The notes: generated by a model not told the origin, from the letters alone. 64,000 nucleotides of DNA from Marinobacter sp. EhC06 (GCF_001650915.1 NZ_LXYO01000023.1:620001-684000), one strand, 5' to 3'. Counted from the stretch's first letter, positions 17,145 to 26,963 are shown. A program made the numbers and translations.

Positions 17145-18257
17145 ATGACCATGAATCTTGGCCCGCTTTTCGAACCGTTTGAACTCCATAACCTCAAACT
17201 ACGAAACCGTGTGGCTATGGCGCCCATGACCCGTAACTTCTCGCCGGATGGCGTTCCGGGAGAGGACGTGGTGGCCTATTACCGTCGCCGTGCCGAGGCG
17301 GGTGTGGGCCTGATCATCACCGAAGGCACAACCGTCAATCACCCGGCTGCCAATGGTTACCCGAACGTACCGGCTTTTCATGGCACCGAGGCTCTTGAAG
17401 GCTGGAAGAACGTCGTCGACGCAGTGCACGAGGCCGGTGGCAGGATTTTCCCGCAGCTTTGGCACGTGGGTGCCGTCAGGAAGGAGGGTACGCCTCCGGA
17501 TCCCTCTGTTCCCGGTTACAGCCCGTCTGGCCTGTTTGCTCCTGGCAAGCCCAATGGCAAAGCCATGAGTAAAGAAGATATCGAGGATGTTGTCACCGCG
17601 TTTGCTGATGCAGCCCAAGATGCAAAGGCGCTCGGTTTTGACGGTGTGGAAATTCACGGCGCCCATGGTTACCTGCTGGACCAGTTCCTGTGGGAAGGCA
17701 CCAACCAGCGGGAGGACGAATACGGCGGCTCTATGGAAAACCGACTGCGTTTCGTAGTGGAGATTGTGGAAGCCGTCCGTCACCGCGTCGGCCCGGACTT
17801 CCCGATCATGCTCCGGTTCTCCCAGTGGAAGCAGCAGGATTACGAAGCCAAACTGGTTGATAGCCCTGAGGAACTGGAACGGTTCCTGAAGCCACTGGTG
17901 GAAGCCGGTGTGGACATTTTCCACGCCTCCACCCGCCGTTTCTGGGAGCCGGAATTTGAAGGCTCGGATCTGAATCTCGCAGGCTGGACCCAGAAGCTCT
18001 CCGGCAAGCCGACCATGTCCGTGGGCAGTGTCGGGCTGACCGAAGATTTCATCAGCGGCACCTTTGCCAGCAAGCAGGAAGCGGTTGAAAAAGCCGGAAT
18101 CGATGAACTGGTGGAGCGGATGAACAACCACGAGTTCGAGCTGATTGCCGTTGGCCGGGCGCTTCTGCAGGATCCAGAGTGGCTGATCAAGGTGAAAGAA
18201 GGCCGCCTGAACGAAGTGGAATCCTTCGCCAAGAAGTCCCTCGCCAAGCTGTATTGA
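17145..18257 (+). CDS. Old yellow enzyme family NADH:flavin oxidoreductase
   Basis: FMN-dependent ene-reductase of 370 residues that reduces activated C=C bonds or nitro groups with NAD(P)H. Landmarks are the N-terminal PLFEPFELHNLKLRNRVAMA, an active-site region HGAHGYLLDQFLW, and TNQREDEYGGSMENRLRF, which is characteristic of the family; the C-terminal FMN phosphate site includes IAVGRALLQDPEWL. The ATG at 17145 has GAGG upstream; a TTG at 17106 would also be in frame but overlaps the operator repeats. Pairing with a thiol-based HxlR regulator suggests a role in electrophile or quinone detoxification. Confidence 0.92.
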   Translation: MTMNLGPLFEPFELHNLKLRNRVAMAPMTRNFSPDGVPGEDVVAYYRRRAEAGVGLIITEGTTVNHPAANGYPNVPAFHGTEALEGWKNVVDAVHEAGGRIFPQLWHVGAVRKEGTPPDPSVPGYSPSGLFAPGKPNGKAMSKEDIEDVVTAFADAAQDAKALGFDGVEIHGAHGYLLDQFLWEGTNQREDEYGGSMENRLRFVVEIVEAVRHRVGPDFPIMLRFSQWKQQDYEAKLVDSPEELERFLKPLVEAGVDIFHASTRRFWEPEFEGSDLNLAGWTQKLSGKPTMSVGSVGLTEDFISGTFASKQEAVEKAGIDELVERMNNHEFELIAVGRALLQDPEWLIKVKEGRLNEVESFAKKSLAKLY

Positions 18258-18287
18258 TTATCCCCTTCGATCGGACGATCGAAACCT

Positions 18288-18318
18288 GCCGCAGAGTCCT
18301 CGGGCCTGCGGCTTTTTT
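18288..18318 (+). terminator. Rho-independent terminator after the OYE gene
   Basis: GCCGCAG (18288-18294) pairs with CTGCGGC (18306-18312), followed by six T. Just upstream, TTCGATCG-GA-CGATCGAA (18266-18283) is an additional perfect 8-bp palindrome only 8 bases after the stop codon. Confidence 0.9.
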
Positions 18319-18407
18319 GTGTTCGCTAAATCTGTCGTCTTCGTAATCGCGTCTGCTCATAGACACGCTATGATGGGTGAAATTCACCCGAATATGAGGG
18401 GATCCGT

Positions 18408-18719
18408 ATGTCGATGATTGGTTCGGTTAAAACGCTGTGCGTGGTTTTGGTGATGGCGGCCATGGTGGGCTGTGCGACCGTCGGGAAAGACTTCGCCACC
18501 CACAATGTGGACCAGATCCAGATTGGTGAAACCACCCGGGCCGATATTCAGGAGATGTTCGGCGAGCCGTGGCGCACCGGGATCGAAGACGGCAAACGCA
18601 CCTGGACCTATGGCAAGTACAAGTGGTCTGCCTTCGGTGAAGCGGAAACAACCGACCTGGTGGTTCGGTTCAACCAGGACGGCACCGTGTCGTCCTACGT
18701 ATACAACACCACCGAATAA
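18408..18719 (+). CDS. Small lipoprotein with SmpA/OmlA (BamE-like) domain
   Basis: A 103-residue lipoprotein. The signal ends in AAMVGC (cysteine near residue 22), then a short domain with IQIGETTRADIQEMFGEP and TWTYGKYKW follows, typical of the SmpA/OmlA fold shared with BamE. It is shorter than BamE and stands alone rather than beside recN/fur, so it is likely a BamE-fold paralogue of unknown role in the outer membrane. The ATG follows a purine-rich GAGGGGA. Confidence 0.85.
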   Translation: MSMIGSVKTLCVVLVMAAMVGCATVGKDFATHNVDQIQIGETTRADIQEMFGEPWRTGIEDGKRTWTYGKYKWSAFGEAETTDLVVRFNQDGTVSSYVYNTTE

Positions 18720-18737
18720 CTCCCCAAGTAAACAGGC

Positions 18738-18759
18738 GCGGGGCTGCCTTCAGCCCCGC
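18738..18759. terminator. GC-rich hairpin between convergent lipoprotein and pntB genes
   Basis: GCGGGGCTG and CAGCCCCGC form a perfect 9-bp stem with a CCTT loop between two convergent stops. No T-tract follows on either strand, so it may act as a weak bidirectional terminator or a 3'-end stabiliser. The sequence AGCCCCGCAGACC also recurs across the pntB stop 20 bases away, giving the hairpin an alternative partner. Confidence 0.5.
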
Positions 18760-18769
18760 AGACCTTCCT

Positions 18770-20161
18770 CTAGCCCCGCAGACCACTGACCAGCTTGTCG
18801 ATGCTTTCCTTGGCATCGCCAAACAGCATGCGTGCGTTGTCCTTGAAGAACAGTGGGTTCTCCACCCCGGAATAACCGGTGGCCATGCCCCGTTTGAGGA
18901 TAACCACCTGGTGGGCCTTCCAGACCTCCAGCACCGGCATGCCGGCAATCGGGCTGCCCGGGTCTTCAGCGGCGGCAGGGTTCACGGTGTCGTTGGCGCC
19001 GATGACCAGCACTACGTCGGTATTCGGGAAGTCGTCGTTGATCTCGTCCATTTCCAGCACGATGTCATAGGGCACGTGGGCTTCCGCCAGTAGCACGTTC
19101 ATATGGCCCGGCAGGCGGCCCGCCACCGGGTGGATGCCGAAACGCACATTCACCCCACGGTCCCGAAGGATTTTAGTCATTTCGCTGACGCCATTCTGTG
19201 CCTGGGCCACCGCCATGCCATAACCGGGAACGATGATTACCGACTGGGCGTTACGTAGTTCTTCACAGACGTCATCGACACTGGATTCGTGCACCGTCTG
19301 GTCAGAATCGGCTGCGGCCGAGCTGCTGCTGGTCTGGCCGAAGCCACCGAGAATCACGCTGATGAACGAGCGGTTCATAGCCTTGCACATGATGTAGCTG
19401 AGAATGGCACCGCTGCTGCCCACCAGGGCACCAACGACAATCAGCAGGTCATTGCCCAACATGAAACCGATGGAAGCGGCTGCCCATCCGGAGTAACTGT
19501 TAAGCATGGACACCACCACCGGCATGTCGGCGCCGCCAATAGCCATGATCAGGTGAATGCCGAGGACCGAGGCAATGGCGGTCATCAGGATCAGGGCAAC
19601 AATACCCAGTGCCATGCTTTCAGTACCCAGGAACCAGGCCCCGAGCAAGACGCAGACAATGATCGCTGCCAGATTCATCAGGTGCCGGCCCGGAAGGGTC
19701 AGCGCCTTGCTGTCGATTCGGCCGTCCAGTTTGCCGCAGGCCACCAGTGAACCGGTGAAGGTAATGGCACCGATGAATATGCCGACAAACACTTCCACCA
19801 GTTTGATGGTGTGCTCGGTACCGGAGGTGGCAATCAGCGGCTCGATGTAGCCGGAAAAGCCTACCAGCACCGCGGCCAGACCCACAAAACTGTGGAGCAG
19901 GGCCACCAGCTGCGGCATCTGGGTCATTTCCACTTTGTTGGCGATGGGGATGCCAATGCCGACACCGAGCAACACGGCAATGATGATGGCGGTGATGCCT
20001 CCGTCTACGCTGGCCAGGGTAGCCCCCACCGCGATGATAATGCCGGCGACGCCGTAGAGATTACCGCGCCGGGCCGATTCCTGGTGGCTGAGGCCACCCA
20101 GGCTGAGAATAAACAAGATACTTGCGACCACGTAGGCCACGCTCACCAGTCCTGTGCTCAT
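18770..20161 (-). CDS. pntB: NAD(P) transhydrogenase subunit beta
   Basis: Couples proton entry to hydride transfer from NADH to NADP+. The 463-residue subunit has about eight to nine N-terminal membrane helices ([18 protein letters not shown] onward, including the proton-path region [19 protein letters not shown]). A C-terminal NADP(H)-binding domain III follows, with [33 protein letters not shown] and [12 protein letters not shown]. It lies 12 bases downstream of pntA in an obvious operon. Confidence 0.96.
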   Translation of the reverse strand: MSTGLVSVAYVVASILFILSLGGLSHQESARRGNLYGVAGIIIAVGATLASVDGGITAIIIAVLLGVGIGIPIANKVEMTQMPQLVALLHSFVGLAAVLVGFSGYIEPLIATSGTEHTIKLVEVFVGIFIGAITFTGSLVACGKLDGRIDSKALTLPGRHLMNLAAIIVCVLLGAWFLGTESMALGIVALILMTAIASVLGIHLIMAIGGADMPVVVSMLNSYSGWAAASIGFMLGNDLLIVVGALVGSSGAILSYIMCKAMNRSFISVILGGFGQTSSSSAAADSDQTVHESSVDDVCEELRNAQSVIIVPGYGMAVAQAQNGVSEMTKILRDRGVNVRFGIHPVAGRLPGHMNVLLAEAHVPYDIVLEMDEINDDFPNTDVVLVIGANDTVNPAAAEDPGSPIAGMPVLEVWKAHQVVILKRGMATGYSGVENPLFFKDNARMLFGDAKESIDKLVSGLRG

Positions 20162-20173
20162 ATCGGGCGTCTC

Positions 20174-21751
20174 CTACTTGCGGAACATTTTGAGCATGCG
20201 ATGGGTGACCCGAAAGCCACCGCCCACGTTGATGCTGGCGATCAGCACCGCGACAAATGCCATGATGCCAACGGCAATATTCTCCGCCTGGGCCAGATGA
20301 AGAATGGCGCCTATCACGATGATGCCGCTGATGGCGTTGGTGACGCTCATCAGGGGGGTGTGCAGAGAAGGCGTCACATTCCAGATCACCTGCCAGCCAA
20401 TAAAGCAGGCCAGTACGAACACGGTGAAGTGTTGCAGGAAGCTTTCCGGCGCGTGGGCGCCCACTCCATAGAGTGCCAGTGCCGTGACCACTAACAGCGC
20501 GCCTTTGCCGATCAGGCTGCGACGGTCTGCATCCTTCTTGGCGGCGGCTTTTGCTTCGGCTGAAGGCTCCTCGGTGCCCGGTGCGGGCTTCGGGCTGACC
20601 GGCGATTCAGGTTTTGGTGGTGGCCAGGTGATGTCGTTCTCGTTCACCACCGTCAGACCACGGATGACTTCGTCTTCCATGTTCACCAGTGGCTGGCCGT
20701 CCTTCTCCGGTGTCAGCTCGGTGAGCAGGTGCACCAGGTTGGTGGCGTACAGATCACTGGCCACCTTGGCCATGCGGCTGGGCAGATCGGTGTAGCCGAT
20801 CAGGGTAACGCCGTGTTGATGGGCGACTTTGCCGGGTTCGGTCAGTTCGCAGTTGCCGCCTCGCTCGGAGGCCAGATCCACGATCACGCTGCCGGGCTTC
20901 ATGGATTTCACCATGTCGGCGGTGATCAGTTTCGGTGCCGGTTTACCCGGAATCAGGGCGGTAGTGATGATGATATCCACCTCTTGCGCCTGTTCCGCAA
21001 ACAGCGCCATCTCGGCCTTGATGAACTCGTCGCTCATCTGCTTGGCGTAACCACCGCTGCCGCTGCCATCCTCATTCTCGAAGTCCAGAACTAGGAACTC
21101 GGCCCCCATGCTCTCGACCTGTTCCTTCACCTCAAGACGGGTATCGAAAGCTCGAACGATAGCGCCCATGCTGTTGGCGGCGCCGATCGCCGCCAGGCCT
21201 GCCACCCCGGCACCGATCACCATGATCTTCGCCGGTGGCACCTTGCCTGCGGCCGTTACCTGCCCGGTAAAGAAACGTCCGAAGTGATTCGCCGCCTCGA
21301 TCACCGCCCGATAGCCGGCAATGTTGGCCATGGCACTGAGGGCGTCCATTTTCTGGGCGCGGCTGATGCGGGGCAGGCTGTCGATGGCGAAAGACGTGAT
21401 CTTTCTGGCGGCCAGCTTTTCCAGCAGTTCCGGATTCTGGGCCGGCCAGATGTAGCTGACCAGAAACGCACCCTCTTTCATCAGATCAGCTTCGTGTTTG
21501 CCCAGTGCAGGATTCTCCATGGGCGCCCGGACCTTCAGGATAAAGTCCGCCTCTTTCCACAGCGAGCTGGTGTCCGCTGCGATGGCTGCGCCCACTTTCT
21601 CATAGGCCGCATCGGAGTAATTCGCCGCCTCGCCGGCGCCGCCTTCGACGATCACGTCGTAACCAAGTCCGATTAGCTTGTGAACAGAGGGTGGCGTGGC
21701 GGCAACCCGCCGCTCGTCCTCAAAGATTTCCTTGGGGATACCGATTTTCAT
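20174..21751 (-). CDS. pntA: NAD(P) transhydrogenase subunit alpha
   Basis: The NAD(H)-binding domain I plus four membrane helices of the proton-translocating transhydrogenase, in one 525-residue chain as in E. coli (some bacteria split it). The start ATG at 21751 ([17 protein letters not shown]) is preceded by GGAGGC; the frame upstream to 21781 is non-coding. Landmarks are [20 protein letters not shown], the NAD loop [20 protein letters not shown] and the C-terminal membrane part ending [11 protein letters not shown] charged, proline-rich linker ([20 protein letters not shown]) joins the domains. Confidence 0.96.
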   Translation of the reverse strand: MKIGIPKEIFEDERRVAATPPSVHKLIGLGYDVIVEGGAGEAANYSDAAYEKVGAAIAADTSSLWKEADFILKVRAPMENPALGKHEADLMKEGAFLVSYIWPAQNPELLEKLAARKITSFAIDSLPRISRAQKMDALSAMANIAGYRAVIEAANHFGRFFTGQVTAAGKVPPAKIMVIGAGVAGLAAIGAANSMGAIVRAFDTRLEVKEQVESMGAEFLVLDFENEDGSGSGGYAKQMSDEFIKAEMALFAEQAQEVDIIITTALIPGKPAPKLITADMVKSMKPGSVIVDLASERGGNCELTEPGKVAHQHGVTLIGYTDLPSRMAKVASDLYATNLVHLLTELTPEKDGQPLVNMEDEVIRGLTVVNENDITWPPPKPESPVSPKPAPGTEEPSAEAKAAAKKDADRRSLIGKGALLVVTALALYGVGAHAPESFLQHFTVFVLACFIGWQVIWNVTPSLHTPLMSVTNAISGIIVIGAILHLAQAENIAVGIMAFVAVLIASINVGGGFRVTHRMLKMFRK

Positions 21752-21855
21752 TATTGGTTTGCCTCCGGATTTCCCGATCAATCACTTGTTCTGGTTATCT
21801 ACATACTAGTGCAGGTTGCCAGATCTGCCCGGAAAGCGGAGTTATCAGAGGTATA

Positions 21856-22488
21856 TCAGCTCTGCCTGAGGGCGAGGCGTTCGACTTCCGTTTGCGACAG
21901 GTGATCAAGCATCGCACCCCGGAATTGCCGGTTGATGAAGTGTTCTGTTTCGGTCTGGATGGTTTCGCGCTGGGCAGGTTTCTCGATGTAGTCCATGGCC
22001 CGGAAAAGGATGTAGCGGATGGTCATGCGGGAGATTTCATGAATGGTCTCGGGCGGCACGGCGCTCACCAGTTGCCGCTCGATAATGTCTTCGGCCATTT
22101 CCCGGGCACTGGCTTCAAGCTGTGATTCCAGGGCCCGGCGCAGTATCGGGGAAGGGCCGTGGAGTTCCCTCACGGCCACCGTCGTTGCCGCCGGATTGGC
22201 CAGGAAGTAGTGGTACACAAATGCCACCGTATCCCGCGAGGCCTGTTCGGAAGAATCCGCCATCTGCCGCAGATCCCGGACACCGGCTTTCATCTCCTCG
22301 GCAATGTAACCCAATACCTGCAGGCCGAATTCATCCAGGCTTTTGAAGTGTCGGTAAAACGTATTCGGATTCAGCCCCGCTTCCCGGGCAAGCTCCCGCA
22401 GTCCCAGCGACGTCAGGCTCCGGGTTTCGGTAATCAGCCTAAGCGCAGCCTGGATGAGTTTCAGCTTTCCGCCGGTTAATGCGTTCAT
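21856..22488 (-). CDS. TetR-family regulator, FabR-like
   Basis: A 210-residue repressor. The N-terminal helix-turn-helix reads LRELAREAGLNPNTFYRHFK, and the wider arrangement resembles FabR, the unsaturated fatty acid regulator. The ATG at 22488 has AGAGGAAAAG upstream; the frame continues to 22596 but that part overlaps a repeat remnant and is not conserved. It is divergent from a monooxygenase gene, and two matched operator-like repeats (22621-22660) lie between them, so it likely represses that gene and perhaps itself. The effector is unknown; a fatty-acyl or ketone-type ligand would fit the neighbour. Confidence 0.88.
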   Translation of the reverse strand: MNALTGGKLKLIQAALRLITETRSLTSLGLRELAREAGLNPNTFYRHFKSLDEFGLQVLGYIAEEMKAGVRDLRQMADSSEQASRDTVAFVYHYFLANPAATTVAVRELHGPSPILRRALESQLEASAREMAEDIIERQLVSAVPPETIHEISRMTIRYILFRAMDYIEKPAQRETIQTETEHFINRQFRGAMLDHLSQTEVERLALRQS

Positions 22489-22498
22489 CTTTTCCTCT

Positions 22499-22534
22499 AT
22501 ACAGGGATGTGCCGCAAGGAGCGTGTTTTGGAAG
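22499..22534 (+). repeat. Dispersed hairpin element R1, half copy
   Basis: Contains ATACAGGGATGT (22499-22510), which fits the published CsrA SELEX consensus RUACARGGAUGU at all 12 positions. The rest of the right half of the element follows: 26 bases at 22509-22534 are identical to 51810-51835 of copy R3. The left arm and first hairpin are absent; their place is taken by the TetR ribosome-binding site and start. The sense strand points toward the monooxygenase gene at 22725. It is a truncated member of the family described at R3. Confidence 0.75.
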
Positions 22535-22620
22535 CCCTTCCCACAAATGACCAGCCCCCCAATCAGAGCCCGCCGTAAAGGCCAAGTACCAGTCAACCGA
22601 GGCCAATCACCGAGCAGGCA

Positions 22621-22660
22621 GTATACGACTGTCTACTTCCCTGTGTATACATGTGTCTAC
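22621..22660. promoter_or_regulatory. Paired operator-like repeats, TetR gene to monooxygenase gene
   Basis: GTATAC-N3-TGTCTAC occurs twice, at 22621-22636 and 22645-22660, as direct repeats 24 bases apart. Each unit is itself a near-palindrome (GTATAC against GTAGAC, the complement of GTCTAC), the size expected for a TetR dimer. The pair lies 65-100 bases upstream of the monooxygenase ATG and 130-170 bases from the TetR start. The repeats are seen directly; the bound protein is inferred from position. Confidence 0.6.
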
Positions 22661-22724
22661 CAGTCATCATGGCCAACCAGACAACAACAGACAAGGTCAA
22701 AAAGGCCAACACAGGAGTGCAGCA

Positions 22725-24308
22725 ATGACACAGAACACACAGATCGCCATCATCGGCACCGGCTTCTCCGGCCTGGGTATGGCCATCAAACTCAAGGAAG
22801 CCGGTTACAACGACTTCGTGATCCTGGAGCAGAGTGACGACATTGGCGGCACCTGGCACCAGAACCACTACCCGGGGTGTGCCTGTGATGTGCAGTCTGC
22901 ACTCTACTCCTTCTCCTTCGAACAGAACCCGAACTGGAGCCGGATGTACGCCCAGCAGCATGAGATAAAGGCTTACCTGAAACACTGCGCCGAGAAGTAC
23001 GGGCTGATGAAGCATATCAAGCTGAACACCCATGTGGCCGGGGCGCGATTTGACGAGAACCGCCAGTGGTGGACCCTTGAGACCTGTGACAGTCCGGCGC
23101 TGTGGGCGTACATGCAGGAGAAGGGCGTGAAGCCGGGAGACTGGTTGGATCGCTCCGATAAGGGGCTGCCGGAATTCACCACGTTGAGGGCGGATATCCT
23201 TGTTTCCGGGATGGGGGGGCTGAGCACCCCGGCCTATCCGGAGATCAAAGGGATCGAATCCTTCACTGGCAAGCGTTTTCATTCCCAGGACTGGGACCAC
23301 GACTACGACTTGCGCGGCAAGCGGGTGGCGGTGATCGGCACCGGTGCTTCGGCCATCCAGTTTGTTCCGGAGGTGGCGAAGCAGGCGGCAAGGGTGGACC
23401 TTTACCAGCGCACGCCACCCTGGATCATGCCCAAGCCGGATCGGGCTATCAGGCCGCTGGAAAAGCGGCTGTTCCGGGTGTTCCCGCAAACACTCAATGC
23501 CTTCCGTCAGAGTATTTACTGGTCACTCGAGGCCCGGGTGCTGGGCTTTGTGGGTAACCCCCGTATTCTGAAGCTTGGTGAACTGCAGGCCCGCCGGCAT
23601 ATTCGCAACCAGATTCCGGACAAGGCGCTTCGCAAAAAAGTTACCCCGGATTTCCATTTTGGCTGCAAGCGGGTACTGATCTCCAACAACTACTATCCGA
23701 CCCTGGCGCAGGATCATGTCGATGTGGTGACCGAGGGTATCCGAGAGGTGCAGGGCAACACCGTGATCGACGGCCAGGGTAATGAGCGGCAGGTGGATTG
23801 CATCATCTACGGCACCGGCTTCCGGGCCCAGGACCCGATCCCCGCAGGCATGATCTTTGGGCGCAGTGGCCAGGACCTGCTGGACGCCTGGAAGGACGGC
23901 GCTGAAGCCTACAAAGGCACCACCGTCAGTGGCTTCCCGAACTTCTTTATGCTGATGGGACCGAACACCGGTCTCGGCCACAGCTCTATGGTGTATATGA
24001 TCGAAAGTCAGATCCAGTACGTGCTGGATGCCCTGCAACAGATGCGCCGGCAGCAATGGAGCAGCATGGAAGTGAAGCCGGACGCCCAGAGCCGCTACAA
24101 CGCTTCTATTCATGCGAAGTTGGGTGACTCGGTATGGCAGACCGGTTGCAAGAGCTGGTACGTCAACGAAAACGGTAAGAACACGACCCTATGGCCGGGT
24201 TTTACCTGGCAGTTCCGGAACCAGACGCGGCGCTTCGACGCAGAGCGGTATCTGTGTAAAGGCGCCAGTGACAGCGTTGCCGGAGTTGATCCTGCCATGG
24301 CCATCTAG
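22725..24308 (+). CDS. Flavin monooxygenase, Baeyer-Villiger type (second copy)
   Basis: FAD/NADPH monooxygenase of 527 residues starting at the ATG at 22725, which is preceded by CAGGAG. Motifs: FAD loop AIIGTGFSGLGMAIKL, GGTWHQNHYPGCACDV, Baeyer-Villiger fingerprint FTGKRFHSQDWD, NADP loop VIGTGASAIQFVPEV, and NTGLGHSSMVYMIESQ near the C-terminus. It belongs to a different subgroup from the enzyme at 8.5 kb (the GCACD cluster and C-terminal extension resemble cyclohexanone/phenylacetone-type enzymes). Probably controlled by the divergent TetR protein. The substrate is not deducible. Confidence 0.92.
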   Translation: MTQNTQIAIIGTGFSGLGMAIKLKEAGYNDFVILEQSDDIGGTWHQNHYPGCACDVQSALYSFSFEQNPNWSRMYAQQHEIKAYLKHCAEKYGLMKHIKLNTHVAGARFDENRQWWTLETCDSPALWAYMQEKGVKPGDWLDRSDKGLPEFTTLRADILVSGMGGLSTPAYPEIKGIESFTGKRFHSQDWDHDYDLRGKRVAVIGTGASAIQFVPEVAKQAARVDLYQRTPPWIMPKPDRAIRPLEKRLFRVFPQTLNAFRQSIYWSLEARVLGFVGNPRILKLGELQARRHIRNQIPDKALRKKVTPDFHFGCKRVLISNNYYPTLAQDHVDVVTEGIREVQGNTVIDGQGNERQVDCIIYGTGFRAQDPIPAGMIFGRSGQDLLDAWKDGAEAYKGTTVSGFPNFFMLMGPNTGLGHSSMVYMIESQIQYVLDALQQMRRQQWSSMEVKPDAQSRYNASIHAKLGDSVWQTGCKSWYVNENGKNTTLWPGFTWQFRNQTRRFDAERYLCKGASDSVAGVDPAMAI

Positions 24309-24425
24309 CATCGGAGCAGCGGGGGCATTTCAGCCGGCTTTTAACGGTGGATAAGTTGCGTTTTGGCCCGGATAGCCAATACTTGAAGCAACGGTCTTGC
24401 CGGTATCGGCCAAGGATGTCCCCCA

Positions 24426-25487
24426 ATGAAGCTGTTTCACTGCGGCCGATGCGCCAACCTGCTTTATTTCGAAAACAGCTGCTGTACCAGTTGCGGAGCA
24501 AACCTTGGCTTCGCGCCGGATGTGATGGATCTGGTGGCGATCGATCCGAAGGGTAACGATACCTGGGAAGAGGTCACCGCCAGCGATCAATACCGTCTAT
24601 GTGGTAACTACCAGAACCAGGGCGCCTGCAACTGGCTGGTGCCTGGCTCTGATTCACACGCTTTCTGCGTTGCCTGCCGTCTTAATCGCACCATTCCCGA
24701 CCTGAGCACCTTCCGGAACCACGATCTGTGGGTGCGGCTGGAGAAAGAGAAACGTCGCCTGGTCTATTCATTGTTGCGCCTGAAGCTGCCTTGCGAGCCC
24801 CGGCAGGAAGACCAATACGGCTTGAACTTCGATTTTCTTGCGGACCAGCCGGCGATGTTTGATGAGCGGTCGAAGGTAAAAACCGGCCACGCAAATGGCG
24901 TGATCACCATGAACATTGCCGAGGCCGACCCGGTGGAACGGGAGCGGAGGCGCAGCCAGATGGCCGAGCCATACCGCACTGTTCTGGGGCATTTCCGTCA
25001 CGAATCGGGTCATTACTACTGGGACCTGCTGGTGCGGTCCGGGCCATGGCTTGGGTCGGTTCGGGAGATGTTTGGTGACGACACCAGAGACTACAAACAG
25101 GCGATGGACCAGCATTACCAGTACGGCCCGCCCGGTGACTGGCAAAGCTGGTATATCAGTGCCTACGCCAGTAGCCATGCCTGGGAAGACTGGGCGGAGA
25201 CCTGGGCACATTACCTGCATATGGTGGATACATTGGAAACCGCCTGGCAGTTCGGGATGCGAGTCAACGCCCGCCAGAGCCCGGTAATGAACAGCGAACC
25301 AGACCCTGCGTTTGATCCCTACCAGGCCGACGATTTCGATGCACTGATCAAGCACTGGTTACCCCTGACGCTTGCGCTCAACAGCCTGAACCGAAGCATG
25401 GGGCATGACGATGCCTACCCCTTCGTGCTGGCGGCTCCGGTGGTGGAGAAGCTCCGCCTGGTACACCGAATAGCTCACGGTGGTTAA
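24426..25487 (+). CDS. Putative zinc metallopeptidase with N-terminal zinc ribbon
   Basis: A 353-residue protein of the COG4307 (Peptidase_Mx/DUF2248) type. Cysteine pairs at the N-terminus (HCGRCANLLYF, CCTSCGANLGF) and in CGNYQNQGACNW and FCVACRLN form zinc-ribbon modules. A gluzincin-like site HFRHESGHYYWD supplies two zinc histidines and the catalytic glutamate, with a downstream acidic ligand likely in WEDWAETWAHYLHMVDT. It opens the ATP-grasp/alpha-E/transglutaminase operon, 14 bases before the first ATP-grasp gene. In such operons a peptidase is thought to process the peptide product or its carrier. No signal peptide; cytoplasmic. Confidence 0.85.
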   Translation: MKLFHCGRCANLLYFENSCCTSCGANLGFAPDVMDLVAIDPKGNDTWEEVTASDQYRLCGNYQNQGACNWLVPGSDSHAFCVACRLNRTIPDLSTFRNHDLWVRLEKEKRRLVYSLLRLKLPCEPRQEDQYGLNFDFLADQPAMFDERSKVKTGHANGVITMNIAEADPVERERRRSQMAEPYRTVLGHFRHESGHYYWDLLVRSGPWLGSVREMFGDDTRDYKQAMDQHYQYGPPGDWQSWYISAYASSHAWEDWAETWAHYLHMVDTLETAWQFGMRVNARQSPVMNSEPDPAFDPYQADDFDALIKHWLPLTLALNSLNRSMGHDDAYPFVLAAPVVEKLRLVHRIAHGG

Positions 25488-25501
25488 CGAAAGGACCCCA
25501 A

Positions 25502-26962
25502 ATGAAAAAGAACAAATCGATTGACTGGAAAAACTATGATCCCAACGACTTCTTCGATGAGCTGATTGCCGCCAAGGGCAAGCCCCGGCCTGCGGCCACG
25601 GCGATTACCGACTACCTGGGCAACCTTGACTCCGAGGAGATCCAGGCGCGCCAGCAGGCGGCTGAACTGGCGATATTGGAGATGGGGATCAGTTTCACCA
25701 TCTACAGCGAGGGCGAAAACATCGACCGGGCCTGGCCCTTCGACATCATCCCCCGGGTGATTTCGCTTCGGGAGTGGGAAACCATCGAGCAGGGCCTGGC
25801 GCAGCGCCTGACGGCCCTCAACATGTTCATCAACGACATCTACAACGACCAGAACATCGTCAAGGACAAGGTCATCCCCAAGTATGTGTTCGCCAACTCC
25901 AAGAACTTCCGCGAGCAGTGCCGGGGGTTCACGCCGCCTTTGGGAGTCTGGGCGCACATCTGCGGATCGGATCTGGTGCGGGACAAAGACGGCACCGTGT
26001 ATGTCCTTGAGGACAACCTGCGGGTTCCCTCGGGCGTCTCCTACATGCTGGAGAACCGGCAGCTGACCAAGCGGGTGTTCCCGGAGCTTTTCGACAACAC
26101 CAACATCCTCCCGGTGGATGACTACACCAACCAGTTGTTCGACATGCTGGCTTCGATTTCGCCCCGGCCCCAGGACCATCCGAAAATTGCGGTGCTGACC
26201 CCGGGTATTTTCAACTCCGCCTATTTCGAGCATTCCTTCCTGGCTCAGCGCATGGGCGCCGAACTGGTGGAAGGGGCCGACCTGGTGGTTGGCGAGGATG
26301 ACTGTGTCTACATGCGCACGGTTGAGGGGCTTGAGCGGGTGGATGTGATCTACCGGCGCATTGATGACGATTTCCTGGACCCGGAGGAGTTCCGCGCCGA
26401 TTCCACCCTGGGCGTGCCGGGCCTCATGCGAGCCTGGCGCAACGGCAAGGTTGGCTTGGCCAATGCGCCCGGTGCCGGCGTGGCCGACGACAAGGTCATC
26501 TACGCGTTCGTTCCGGACATGATTCGCTATTACCTCGACGAAGAGCCCATCATCCCGAACGTGCCCACCTGGATGTGTGTGAACAAGCAGGACCAGGAGT
26601 ATGTTCTCGAACACCTTGATGAACTGGTGGTTAAACCGGCGAACGAGTCCGGGGGCTACGGCATGCTGGTGGGGCCGCATTCCACCAAGAAGCAGCGCAC
26701 CGAGTTTGCCCGGCTGATCAAGAAGAACCCGCGCAACTACATCGCCCAACCCACCCTGAACCTGTCCGTGGCGCCGACTCTTTGCGACGAAGGCCTGGCG
26801 CCCCGTCACCTGGATCTCAGGCCCTTCGTCTTGCAGGGCGTCAGAACCTACGTAACGGCCGGTGGGCTTACACGGGTGGCGATGCGCAAAGGCTCCCTGG
26901 TGGTGAACTCTTCCCAGGGCGGTGGAAGCAAGGATACCTGGATTGTGGACGAGGAGAACTGA
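25502..26962 (+). CDS. Circularly permuted ATP-grasp protein (DUF404/DUF407)
   Basis: A 486-residue predicted ATP-dependent peptide or amide ligase. The N-terminal half carries DIIPRVISLREWETIEQGL and LRVPSGVSYMLENR. The later half has DELVVKPANESGGYGMLVGP, the ATP-grasp nucleotide-binding strand and glycine-rich loop, and APRHLDLRPFVLQG with candidate metal ligands. The order is permuted relative to classical ATP-grasps, as in COG2308. AAAGGA precedes the ATG. The stop lies one base before the alpha-E start, so the pair is almost certainly co-translated. Acyl donor and acceptor are unknown. Confidence 0.92.
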   Translation: MKKNKSIDWKNYDPNDFFDELIAAKGKPRPAATAITDYLGNLDSEEIQARQQAAELAILEMGISFTIYSEGENIDRAWPFDIIPRVISLREWETIEQGLAQRLTALNMFINDIYNDQNIVKDKVIPKYVFANSKNFREQCRGFTPPLGVWAHICGSDLVRDKDGTVYVLEDNLRVPSGVSYMLENRQLTKRVFPELFDNTNILPVDDYTNQLFDMLASISPRPQDHPKIAVLTPGIFNSAYFEHSFLAQRMGAELVEGADLVVGEDDCVYMRTVEGLERVDVIYRRIDDDFLDPEEFRADSTLGVPGLMRAWRNGKVGLANAPGAGVADDKVIYAFVPDMIRYYLDEEPIIPNVPTWMCVNKQDQEYVLEHLDELVVKPANESGGYGMLVGPHSTKKQRTEFARLIKKNPRNYIAQPTLNLSVAPTLCDEGLAPRHLDLRPFVLQGVRTYVTAGGLTRVAMRKGSLVVNSSQGGGSKDTWIVDEEN

Positions 26963-26963
26963 T

